Counted from the first letter of the stretch, positions 1 through 6,587 are shown. The stretch is 6,587 nt of DNA from Opitutaceae bacterium (GCA_031282705.1 JAITDF010000536.1:1-6587), one strand, 5' to 3'. Numbers and translations are program-made. The notes: generated by a model not told the origin, from the letters alone.

Positions 1-854
1 ATGCGCTCTTCGAACTGGCCGCGGTATTTGGTGCCGGCGACCATGAGGGCGAGGTCAAGGGTGATGAGTTTTTTGTCGAGGAGGATTTCGGGGATGATGC
101 CGGTGGCAATTTCCTGGGCAAGGCCTTCGACGATGGCGGTCTTGCCGACGCCGGCTTCGCCGATGAGGACGGGGTTGTTTTTGGTGCGGCGGCAGAGGAT
201 TTGGACGACGCGGCGGATTTCGTTTTTGCGGCCGACGACGGGGTCGAGTCCGCCTTTGCGGGCGAGTTCGGTGAGGTCGCGTCCGAAGGCTTTCAGGGCG
301 GGGGTTTTGATTTCTTTTTTGTCCTCGGGTTGCGCGCCGGGGCGCTGGGGGGCGCCGGCGCCGGCTTCCTCGGGGGTGCCGGTTTCGCCGGCGGAGGTGG
401 CGCCGGAGAATTGCGGGTCGAGTTCGCGGAGGATTTCGGTGCGGGCGCGTTCGATGTCGATGTCGAGGGATTTGAGGACGCGGGCGGCGACGCCTTCGCC
501 TTCGCGGAGGAGGCCGAGGAGGATGTGTTCGGTGCCGACGTAGGAGTGGTTGAGGGTCTTGGCTTCGCGTCCGGCGAGGGCGAGGACTTTTTTCACGCGG
601 GGGGTGTAGGGGATGCTGCCGGCGGTCTTGGCTTCGGCGCCGACGCCGACTTCTTTTTCGACGGCGCCGCGGACGGTTTCGAGGTCGAGGCCCATTTTCT
701 GGAGGACGCTGACGGCGACGCCCTGGCCGAGTTTGATGAGGCCGAGGAGGATGTGCTCGGTGCCGACGTAGTTGTGGTGGAAGCGGTCGGCTTCCTTGCG
801 TGCGAGGGCGAGGACTTGCTGGGCCCGCGGCGTGAAGTTGTTCATGGGTTCCAT
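1..854 (-). CDS. clpC: ATP-dependent Clp protease ATP-binding subunit ClpC, N-terminal 284 residues (cut by window edge)
   Basis: AAA+ unfoldase that unfolds tagged or damaged proteins and passes them to the ClpP peptidase in the cytoplasm. I read 284 codons from the ATG at 854; the gene continues past base 1. Visible in order: a Clp N-domain with two repeats (about residues 6-70 and 82-146), each holding the motif GTEHILLG (31-38 and 107-114); an acidic/Ala-Pro-Gly linker (about 150-182); and the start of the first AAA+ module with Walker A GEAGVGKT at 232-239. In B. subtilis ClpC the Glu of each GTEH motif (E32, E106) contacts phospho-arginine; the equivalents here are E33 and E109, both kept. 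This double repeat and the mcsA-mcsB context favour ClpC over ClpA or ClpB. A second ATG three codons in (845) is an alternative start; neither has a clear Shine-Dalgarno. It lies 125 bp downstream of mcsB on the same strand, so it may be co-transcribed. Confidence 0.95.
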   Translation of the reverse strand, partial: MEPMNNFTPRAQQVLALARKEADRFHHNYVGTEHILLGLIKLGQGVAVSVLQKMGLDLETVRGAVEKEVGVGAEAKTAGSIPYTPRVKKVLALAGREAKTLNHSYVGTEHILLGLLREGEGVAARVLKSLDIDIERARTEILRELDPQFSGATSAGETGTPEEAGAGAPQRPGAQPEDKKEIKTPALKAFGRDLTELARKGGLDPVVGRKNEIRRVVQILCRRTKNNPVLIGEAGVGKTAIVEGLAQEIATGIIPEILLDKKLITLDLALMVAGTKYRGQFEER

Positions 855-887
855 GTTTTGTTTTTGTCTGAAAAATTTAAAAGCAAC

Positions 888-905
888 CGCGAAGGGCGCG
901 AAGAG
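888..905. repeat. Two-copy 9-mer tandem repeat (CGCGAAGGG / CGCGAAGAG)
   Basis: Two adjacent 9-mers, CGCGAAGGG at 888-896 and CGCGAAGAG at 897-905, differ at one base. They abut the left arm of the AT-rich inverted repeat in the mcsB-clpC gap. Such short GC-rich tandem units recur in intergenic DNA of some environmental bacteria, so this may be one end of a dispersed repeat. That link is inference; only the two copies are seen here. Confidence 0.5.
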
Positions 906-981
906 GTTTAGGTTTAAGTTTAAGTTTAAGTTAAGTCAGCGGGGATTCTTAAACTTAAACTTCAACTTAAACTTCAACTTC
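903..981. repeat. AT-rich inverted repeat built from TTTAAG-like hexamers, between mcsB and clpC
   Basis: The left arm (903-935) is a run of GTTTAG/GTTTAA hexamers. The right arm (948-981) is a run of AAACTT/CAACTT hexamers. A 12-base spacer (936-947) separates them. Pairing them by hand gives about 30 base pairs with one bulged base (953), two internal mismatches (921/963 and 909/975) and a couple of G-T pairs. The right arm runs into the mcsB stop codon (980-982), so in the mcsB-clpC transcript the stop would sit at the foot of the stem. The hairpin could attenuate read-through, stabilise the mcsB 3' end, or be an inserted repeat element. It is not a typical intrinsic terminator: the stem is AU-rich and no clean U-run follows. 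Its base composition is unlike the GC-rich genes on either side. Confidence 0.75.
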
Positions 982-2152
982 AACTTTCCTGGCCGTCATT
1001 TTGTGTTTTTGCGTCCGTGTTGCCTGAAAAATCGGGCGGGGGGAAGGCGGCGAATTCGGTGCGAAGGAGCGTGGCGCGGAAGGCGTCGCGTTGGGCGGGG
1101 TCGAGGTCGGGTTTCGTGGCGTGGTGCTGGATGTGGCCGGGCTGGGTTTCGATGAAGAGGCGGTCCACGAGGGAGCGGCTGGTTTCCGGGAAGCAGCCGA
1201 GGTCGGCGCCGAGGCGCACGAGGGAGAGGAGGTTCATGGCTTCGCCGGAGGTGAGGAGGTGGCTGTGCTGGAGGATGCCGTAGGCACGGCCGATTTTGTC
1301 GTGGAGCCTGGGGGCGTCGTTTTCGACGAGGCGGGCGCGGGCGTTGAGTTCGTGTTCGATGATGGTGTGGAGGACGGAGCCGAGGCGTTTGATGATGGTG
1401 TCCTCGGATTCGCCGAGCGTGGTCTGGTTGGAGATTTGGAAGATGCTGCCAGAGGCGTCGGAGCCTTCGCCAAAGAGGCCGCGGACGGCGAGGCCGAGCT
1501 GGTTGACGGCGCGGACGACTTTTTCCATCTGGCCGGAGATGACGAGGGCGGGGAGGTGCATCATCGCGGAGGCGCGCAGGCCGGTGCCGAGGTTGGTGGG
1601 GCAGGCGGTGAGGTAGCCGAGCGTGGGCGAGAAGGCGTAGTCGAGGTGGTCTTCGAGCGCGGTGTCGAGCGCGTCGATGGCGGCCCAGGTGTTTTTGAGC
1701 TGGAAGCCGGCGCGGAGGGCCTGGATGCGCAGGTGGTCCTCCTCGTTGATCATGATGGAGAGGGTCTGGTCGGGGCTGATGACGACGCCGGCGCCGTTTT
1801 TGGCGTCGCTGAGTTCGCGGCTGATGAGGTGGCGTTCGACGAGGATCTGGCGGTCGAGTTCGCTGAGTTCGTCGATGGAGGCTTGGGCGGCGCGTTTGAG
1901 CGGGGCGGTGGCGGCGAGGGCTTCGCGGCAGGTTTCGAGGATGGCGGCGCGCTGCGCGCCGGCGGCGCGGCCGGGGAAGCGGTGCCCGGCAAGGTTGCGC
2001 GCGAGGCGGATGCGCGTCGTGAGGACGATGGCGCATTTGCCCGTGGTGTCGTCGGCAAGCTCCGGTGGGGTGGCGAGGAGTGAGGCGATGGTGGCGGGCG
2101 GGTTATTCCGCGGGTTTTCCCCCGAAGGTTTGTTTGACTTGGTTGATTTCAT
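980..2152 (-). CDS. mcsB: Protein-arginine kinase McsB
   Basis: Phosphorylates arginine side chains of damaged or regulatory proteins using ATP; phospho-arginine then acts as the degradation tag for ClpC-ClpP. It belongs to the phosphagen (creatine/arginine) kinase fold family. From the ATG at 2152 it is 390 residues, somewhat longer than the 363 of B. subtilis McsB. Visible motifs: RIRLARN (47-53), the NEEDH active-site segment (136-140), CPTNLGTG with the reactive Cys at 184 (184-191), the nucleotide loop FGEGSDASG (227-235) followed by IFQISNQ, and RDAFRA (355-360), matching the RDxxRA phospho-arginine allosteric site. The ATG at 2152 overlaps mcsA by 50 bp; I saw no ATG, GTG or TTG between it and the family's usual N-terminus, leaving about 20 extra residues. 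Upstream ATGs in the same frame (to 2326) lie deep inside mcsA and give low-complexity sequence, so I rejected them. The last ~20 residues look unstructured. Confidence 0.95.
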   Translation of the reverse strand: MKSTKSNKPSGENPRNNPPATIASLLATPPELADDTTGKCAIVLTTRIRLARNLAGHRFPGRAAGAQRAAILETCREALAATAPLKRAAQASIDELSELDRQILVERHLISRELSDAKNGAGVVISPDQTLSIMINEEDHLRIQALRAGFQLKNTWAAIDALDTALEDHLDYAFSPTLGYLTACPTNLGTGLRASAMMHLPALVISGQMEKVVRAVNQLGLAVRGLFGEGSDASGSIFQISNQTTLGESEDTIIKRLGSVLHTIIEHELNARARLVENDAPRLHDKIGRAYGILQHSHLLTSGEAMNLLSLVRLGADLGCFPETSRSLVDRLFIETQPGHIQHHATKPDLDPAQRDAFRATLLRTEFAAFPPPDFSGNTDAKTQNDGQES

Positions 2153-2609
2153 CGCGGTAGCGGGCGGCGTCTTCGTAGCGCTCGGTTTTGATGGCCTCGG
2201 AGAGGTCGAGTTCGAGGGTGGTGAGGCGGTCGTAGAGGGATTTGCGGGCGAGGGCTTTTTGCGGGACCTTGCCGGTGTGGGTGGTGCCTTTGTGCATGTT
2301 GTCGAGCAGGGGCGCGACCAGCGCATTGAAGGTCTCGTAGCAATGCGGGCAGCCGAGGCGGCCGGTCTTCCGGAAATCGTTCAGGGCGAAGCCGCATTGT
2401 TCGCAGCGCGGGCTGGCGCCGGCGTCTTCGGTGTTGAGCGAGGCCTTGAGGAGGAGGCCGGACAACGAGAAGCCGGCGGGGTCGGTGACGCCTTTGGCCT
2501 TGGCGCACTCCTCGCACAGGTCCAGCTTGTGCACCTTGCTGTTGACGATCTGGGTGAGGTGCACCGTGGCGGGTTTTGAGCAGAGACTGCATTTAAGAGA
2601 ACTGGCCAT
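2103..2609 (-). CDS. mcsA: McsA, zinc-binding activator of the McsB arginine kinase
   Basis: Small cytoplasmic adaptor; in Firmicutes McsA binds and activates the McsB kinase and helps control stress-gene repression and proteolysis. The protein has 168 residues. It carries four CxxC pairs: C7/C10, C32/C35, C69/C72 and C87/C90, consistent with two zinc-binding units. A C-terminal UVR-like coiled segment (about 135-162) has the typical EAIKTERYEDAARYRDEI pattern. Length and layout match the family. The start at 2609 is chosen because the first CxxC begins at residue 7 and a promoter-like TATATT lies just ahead. There is no Shine-Dalgarno. It is first in the run mcsA-mcsB-clpC, and the mcsB start appears to lie inside its 3' end. 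No ctsR repressor gene precedes it, unlike the classic Firmicutes operon. Confidence 0.95.
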   Translation of the reverse strand: MASSLKCSLCSKPATVHLTQIVNSKVHKLDLCEECAKAKGVTDPAGFSLSGLLLKASLNTEDAGASPRCEQCGFALNDFRKTGRLGCPHCYETFNALVAPLLDNMHKGTTHTGKVPQKALARKSLYDRLTTLELDLSEAIKTERYEDAARYRDEINQVKQTFGGKPAE

Positions 2610-2615
2610 GATGGG

Positions 2616-2624
2616 AATATATCA
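2616..2624 (-). promoter_or_regulatory. Candidate extended -10 promoter of the mcsA-mcsB-clpC run
   Basis: On the minus strand the bases read TGA-TATATT, which fits an extended -10 element (TGn-TATAAT, five of six). It ends six bases before the mcsA ATG. No recognisable -35 hexamer is seen 17 bases further up. A start site about seven bases after the -10 would fall on or next to the A of the ATG, implying a leaderless mRNA. That fits the lack of a Shine-Dalgarno. No CtsR heptad repeat or CIRCE element was seen nearby. Confidence 0.35.
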
Positions 2625-2740
2625 CGTTCGCCGATGATGGCGGCGGGACAATGCTAAAAAACCGGTTTGTTCGGGAATCGCGGGTGGCATCGCGGGCGAA
2701 GCGGCGGGCGGCATGGTGAAATCTGGAATCCGTGATGAAA

Positions 2741-2880
2741 AGGGAATGCGAGGAAGGGAATGCAAGGGAAAGACGTGTCGATGGCGGGATTGGATGCGGC
2801 GTGGCGGGATTGGATGCGGTGGCGAAAATGGATGTCGTGCGTGGAGATGTGTGCGTGGATGTGGTGCGTGGATGTCGTGG
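2741..2880. repeat. Cluster of degenerate short direct repeats, G/T-rich on the plus strand
   Basis: Three successive repeat sets are visible. AGGGAATGC occurs at 2741-2749 and 2755-2763 (14-base period). An 18-base unit, TGGCGGGATTGGATGCGG, occurs at 2782-2799 and 2802-2819 (20-base period). GTGCGTGG followed by ATGT-like bases occurs at 2837, 2851 and 2864 (13-14-base period), the last two sharing a perfect 12-mer, GTGCGTGGATGT. GATGTCGTG also occurs at 2831 and 2871. The plus strand is strikingly poor in C over this stretch. These could be protein-binding iteron-like sites or simply slippage-born repeats; nothing in the sequence decides this. Confidence 0.6.
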
Positions 2881-2946
2881 CGAATGTTGTGTGTGAATCA
2901 TCCGGTTTTGCACCAATCATGCCACACCTAAATTCACGGGATTTGC

Positions 2947-2976
2947 GGGGGGGGAAACGGCATCCCCCCTCCCCCC
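2947..2976. repeat. G-run/C-run cluster able to fold back
   Basis: Eight G (2947-2954), then nine bases, then six C (2964-2969), T, and six C (2971-2976). The G-run can pair with either C-run, giving two alternative short hairpins. It lies in the non-coding region between mcsA and ispD. Without a U-tract it is not a standard terminator. Long homopolymers are also prone to sequencing error. Confidence 0.4.
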
Positions 2977-3155
2977 TCGCGCCTGTGCAAGGGGGCGGGG
3001 CGCGGCCCGGCGCGGGCGGCGCGCCAGGCACGGCGCAGTGTGCCGGAATCGCCCGGCAGGCGGTGTGACAGAGCGACAAAGCGGCGCGCGGCGCGGCCAT
3101 CTCCGCCCTTGCCTGCCGGGGCGCGTCTGCCACAGTCCTTCAACCGTTCACCACC

Positions 3156-3875
3156 ATGAGCCGAACCGCAGCCATCCTCCTCGCCGCCGGAAGCGGCAAA
3201 CGCATGCAGGGCGTCGTGGACGACAAGGTCCTCGCCCCGCTTGGCGGCCGCCCGTTGTTCGCCCGTTCCGTCGCGGCCTTCATGGCAAGCGGCGTGGCCG
3301 ATTATTACGTCATCACCACCCGCGACCAGCGCCAGCTCACCGCGCTGTCCGCCTACGCGCCCACGCCGTCGGTCTTCATCCGCGGCGGGCGCACCCGGCG
3401 GGACTCGGTCGCCGCGGCGCTGGAGGCGCTGCCCGCCGGCATCGCGCATGTGTTCATCCATGATTGCGCGCGCCCCTTTGTCCTGCCCGGGCAGCTCGTC
3501 GCGCTCCACAAAATCGTCCGCCGCGAGCACGCCGCCGCCCTCGCCCACCGCGTCACCGACACGATCAAGCGGCACGCCGGCGACGGCCGCCTGAAAACCC
3601 TCGACCGCTCGCGCCTCTGGGCGATGGAGACCCCGCAGGTGTTTGACCGCGACCTCATCACCCGCGCCTACGCCCGCGTGATGGCGCGCGGCCTCGCCAT
3701 CACCGACGACGCCGCCGCCGTGGAGCTGCTGGCGCATCCCGTCGCGCTGCTGGAAAACCCGCATCCGAATCCCAAGCTCACCACGCCGGCGGACCTCGCC
3801 TGGTTTGAATTCATCGCCGCCTCGCTCAAACGGAGCGCCGGCGGGGAGGCGCGTTACGACGGCATCGCGCCATAG
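3156..3875 (+). CDS. ispD: 2-C-methyl-D-erythritol 4-phosphate cytidylyltransferase
   Basis: Third step of the MEP isoprenoid pathway: MEP + CTP gives CDP-methylerythritol + diphosphate, in the cytoplasm. The protein has 239 residues, the usual length. The family signatures are in order: the nucleotide-binding loop AAGSGKRM (10-17) with Lys24 after it, GGRTRRDSV (77-85), the IHDCARPFV segment (101-109), TDTIK (134-138), LWAMETPQVF (154-163), TDDAAAVE (183-190), and NPKLTTPADL (205-214). The ATG at 3156 places the nucleotide loop ten residues in, as expected; no Shine-Dalgarno is evident. A tail of about 15 residues after the last helix (from about residue 225) looks poorly conserved. It is followed on the same strand by a small ORF and ispF, so the three may share a transcript. 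Confidence 0.96.
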   Translation: MSRTAAILLAAGSGKRMQGVVDDKVLAPLGGRPLFARSVAAFMASGVADYYVITTRDQRQLTALSAYAPTPSVFIRGGRTRRDSVAAALEALPAGIAHVFIHDCARPFVLPGQLVALHKIVRREHAAALAHRVTDTIKRHAGDGRLKTLDRSRLWAMETPQVFDRDLITRAYARVMARGLAITDDAAAVELLAHPVALLENPHPNPKLTTPADLAWFEFIAASLKRSAGGEARYDGIAP

Positions 3876-3902
3876 GCGCGGGCGGATGGTGCAAACAAAA
3901 AG

Positions 3903-3930
3903 TTGTCCCGGCGAACCGCCGGATTATATC
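3903..3930 (+). promoter_or_regulatory. Candidate sigma-70 promoter ahead of the small ORF/ispF
   Basis: TTGTCC (3903-3908) and TATATC (3925-3930) are 16 bases apart, each matching four of six consensus bases. A perfect six-pair inverted repeat with a three-base loop (CCGGCG-AAC-CGCCGG, 3908-3922) sits between the two boxes. It could be an operator or simply the hairpin at the end of ispD. The local AT-rich box stands out in GC-rich DNA. If used, transcription would begin around 3937, just ahead of the small ORF. Confidence 0.3.
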
Positions 3931-3941
3931 TGCCGTCCTGA

Positions 3942-4154
3942 ATGTCCAATTCCTCCGCCATGACCGTCCTTGAAATAAAAAACCAGATGGCCCGCCCGAA
4001 ACCGCTGGAAATCAAGGAACTCCACACCCATATGATTCGTCTCCGCCATGGCACCGCCGGATGGAAAAAAGCCACCGCCAGGAAGCTGTGCGCGGTCGAT
4101 GCGGGGCGTTTCATCACCGCGGAGGAAATCGAGGGGCGACTTGGCCGTGGTTGA
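3942..4154 (+). CDS. Small hypothetical protein between ispD and ispF
   Basis: A 70-residue ORF, or 64 residues if it starts at the second ATG (3960). I do not recognise the family. It is basic and probably helical, with no cysteine pairs, signal peptide or membrane segment. The centre is rich in His, Arg and Lys. The C-terminal part, DAGRFITAEEIEGRL (about 53-67), resembles the tail seen in several short antitoxin-like or regulatory proteins. That likeness is from memory and weak. Support for coding: third codon positions are mostly G or C, the frame is open between two genes of the same strand, and it ends 39 bp before ispF. Against it: no Shine-Dalgarno and no recognised homologue. No toxin-like partner is adjacent. 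Confidence 0.5.
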   Translation: MSNSSAMTVLEIKNQMARPKPLEIKELHTHMIRLRHGTAGWKKATARKLCAVDAGRFITAEEIEGRLGRG

Positions 4155-4193
4155 TTTCCCACGATTCAAGGTCGTTTTTGATCGAGAAATCCC

Positions 4194-4694
4194 ATGACCT
4201 TCCGCATCGGCCACGGCTACGACATCCACCGCACGACCACCGCGCCCGGGCGCAGACTCGTCCTCGGCGGCGTGCATTTCCCCGAGGCGGGCTTCGGGCT
4301 CGACGGACACTCCGACGCCGACTGCCTCACGCACGCCATCTGCGACGCGCTCCTCGGCGCCGCCGGGCTGCCCGACATCGGCCATTTTTTCCCCGACACC
4401 GACCCCGCCTGCGAGGGCATCGACTCGCAAATCCTCCTCCGCCGCGTCACCGCCGTGCTCGCCGGGCGCGGCTGGCGCCCCGCCAACATCGACGCGTCCC
4501 TCATCGCCGAACGCCCGAAAATCCAGCCGCGCCTCGCCGCGATGAAAGCCGCGCTCGCCGCCTCCACGGGGCTGCCCGTCGAGTGCGTCGGCCTCAAGGC
4601 CACCACCAACGAGGCGACCGGCGAAATCGGCCGCGGCCTGGCCATCGCCGCCCACGCCGTCGCGCTTATTGAACGCATCCCGCCCCTGGAATGA
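4194..4694 (+). CDS. ispF: 2-C-methyl-D-erythritol 2,4-cyclodiphosphate synthase
   Basis: Fifth step of the MEP pathway: converts CDP-methylerythritol 2-phosphate to the cyclic diphosphate MEcPP with release of CMP. The family forms a cytoplasmic homotrimer. The protein has 166 residues, normal for the family. Visible motifs: GHGYDIHR (6-13) giving metal ligands D10 and H12, the third ligand His in DADCLTHA (41-48, H47), GAAGLPDIGHFFPDTD (55-70), and KATTNE (135-140) for nucleotide binding. The start at 4194 puts the metal motif exactly where it belongs; only a weak GAG lies ahead. Oddity: the usual GRGEG-I-A segment near the C-terminus reads GRGLAIA (146-152), so Arg147 is kept but the following Glu is Leu149, and the Phe before it (E. 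coli F139) is Glu144. These positions line the central trimer cavity rather than the catalytic site. It lies downstream of ispD, separated by a small ORF. Confidence 0.96.
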   Translation: MTFRIGHGYDIHRTTTAPGRRLVLGGVHFPEAGFGLDGHSDADCLTHAICDALLGAAGLPDIGHFFPDTDPACEGIDSQILLRRVTAVLAGRGWRPANIDASLIAERPKIQPRLAAMKAALAASTGLPVECVGLKATTNEATGEIGRGLAIAAHAVALIERIPPLE

Positions 4695-4871
4695 CACAAA
4701 AACGCCCCGCCCGGCGCGCCGCCTGGAGGGCCGGGCCTGGATGCGATTGGAAGCGCCGGCTGCCCGCCGCCATTTTACTGTCATGTCACGCGCGCGTTGA
4801 CCGGACACGCGGCGCGAAACGAGCATGGCGGCATGTCCACCCGCCACGTCCTCCCAATGCCCGTCCTCCCA
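4695..4871. other. Gap between ispF and the GH51 gene
   Basis: 177 bp of mostly GC-rich DNA with no gene. A seven-base inverted repeat (GCCCGGC 4709-4715, GCCGGGC 4730-4736) lies 15 bp after the ispF stop, but no T-run follows, so I do not call a terminator. A more AT-rich patch (CATTTTACTGTCATG, 4771-4785) could hold promoter elements for the arabinofuranosidase; no paired -35/-10 is convincing. Confidence 0.4.

Positions 4872-4874
<3 letters not shown>
4847..4874 (+). repeat. 15-bp tandem duplication carrying two in-frame ATGs at the start of the GH51 gene
   Basis: CGTCCTCCCAATG occurs at 4847-4859 and again at 4862-4874, a 15-base step, so the frame is kept. Each copy ends in an ATG (4857 and 4872) in the arabinofuranosidase frame. 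The duplication gives two alternative start codons five codons apart. Confidence 0.75.
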
Positions 4875-6494
<1,620 letters not shown>

Positions 6495-6587
6495 AGATGC
6501 GGGGATATAATTTTTGCTTAAAACCGCAAAACAGTTTAGGGCGTGTTTGCATAAGGGCAGTTTGAAAAAATCATGTTTCACGCGGAG
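6495..6587. other. Non-coding tail after the GH51 gene, window edge
   Basis: 93 bp that are AT-richer than the preceding gene. A weak six-pair inverted repeat (TTTTGC 6512-6517, GCAAAA 6526-6531) follows the stop, too weak to call a terminator. The window ends in TTTCACGCGGAG, which looks like the start of a short GC-rich repeat unit but is cut off. Confidence 0.4.

Larger units (their letters stand above)
2610..3155. other. Divergent intergenic region between mcsA and ispD, no supported gene
   Basis: 546 bp separate two divergently read genes. Open frames here (for example 2593-2916 minus, 2654-3133 minus, 2760-3068 plus) give low-complexity or family-less sequence and no plausible initiation, so I call no gene. 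The region contains a promoter-like element beside mcsA, a stretch of degenerate direct repeats (2741-2880), a G8/C6/C6 homopolymer cluster (2947-2976), and very GC-rich DNA up to ispD. No Shine-Dalgarno precedes ispD. Confidence 0.6.

Noticed and set aside
201..911. 236-residue plus-strand open frame over clpC
   Set aside because: Antisense shadow of clpC, rich in Gly, Ala, Phe and Asp, without recognisable structure.
772..1155. 127-residue plus-strand ORF containing alternating KF and NF residues
   Set aside because: The alternation is just translation of the hexamer inverted repeat; both ends are antisense to clpC and mcsB.
1091..2083. 330-residue plus-strand open frame over mcsB
   Set aside because: Antisense shadow of mcsB; low-complexity Gly/Ala/Glu/Val composition and no family motif.
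2610..2700. Search for CtsR heptad operator or CIRCE element upstream of mcsA
   Set aside because: Neither the CtsR direct heptad repeat nor the CIRCE inverted repeat is present by eye.
2741..2880. Possible CRISPR array
   Set aside because: Repeat units are only 9-18 bp, degenerate and almost adjacent, without uniform spacers or cas genes.
2654..3133. 159-residue minus-strand ORF in the divergent region
   Set aside because: Low-complexity, His/Pro/Arg-rich translation of the direct repeats; no plausible initiation site.
2934..3764. 276-residue minus-strand open frame opposite ispD
   Set aside because: Shadow of ispD; no motif and no plausible start.
4709..4736. Terminator after ispF
   Set aside because: Only a seven-pair stem with a 14-base loop and no following T-run.

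Overview
The window is high-GC bacterial DNA with dense, single-copy-style genes on both strands. Gene content and order suggest a Gram-negative bacterium, most plausibly a Verrucomicrobiota member of the Opitutales/Opitutaceae type. The reasons are an mcsA-mcsB-clpC run without an adjacent ctsR, a non-mevalonate isoprenoid pair, an exported-looking GH51 arabinofuranosidase, and weak or absent Shine-Dalgarno sequences. This assignment is inference from gene style; there is no rRNA or other marker in the window.

Left block, minus strand, read from right to left: mcsA (zinc-finger/UVR adaptor), mcsB (protein-arginine kinase) and clpC (AAA+ unfoldase, cut by the left edge). Together they form a protein-arginine-phosphorylation and degradation module. 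McsA activates McsB, McsB marks damaged proteins with phospho-arginine, and the ClpC N-domain docks the mark and feeds the protein to ClpP (clpP is not in the window). mcsA and mcsB appear to overlap by 50 bp. The short mcsB-clpC gap holds an AT-rich hexamer-built inverted repeat that stands out sharply from its surroundings, next to a short GC-rich 9-mer tandem repeat.

Centre: a roughly 550-bp divergent intergenic region lies between mcsA and ispD. It has no convincing gene. It has a likely extended -10 promoter immediately before mcsA, a G/T-rich stretch of degenerate short direct repeats, and a G-run/C-run stretch.

Right block, plus strand: ispD, a small unrecognised ORF, and ispF. IspD and IspF catalyse two non-consecutive steps of the MEP pathway to isoprenoid precursors. 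After a 177-bp gap comes a complete GH51 alpha-L-arabinofuranosidase with an N-terminal export-like segment, probably used on plant arabinoxylan or arabinan. The last 90 bp are AT-richer non-coding sequence.

I found no CRISPR array, tRNA, rRNA, transposase or phage gene. The identified proteins are known families. The less explained signals are the hexamer inverted repeat, the divergent-region repeats, the small ORF between the isp genes, and the mcsB start.
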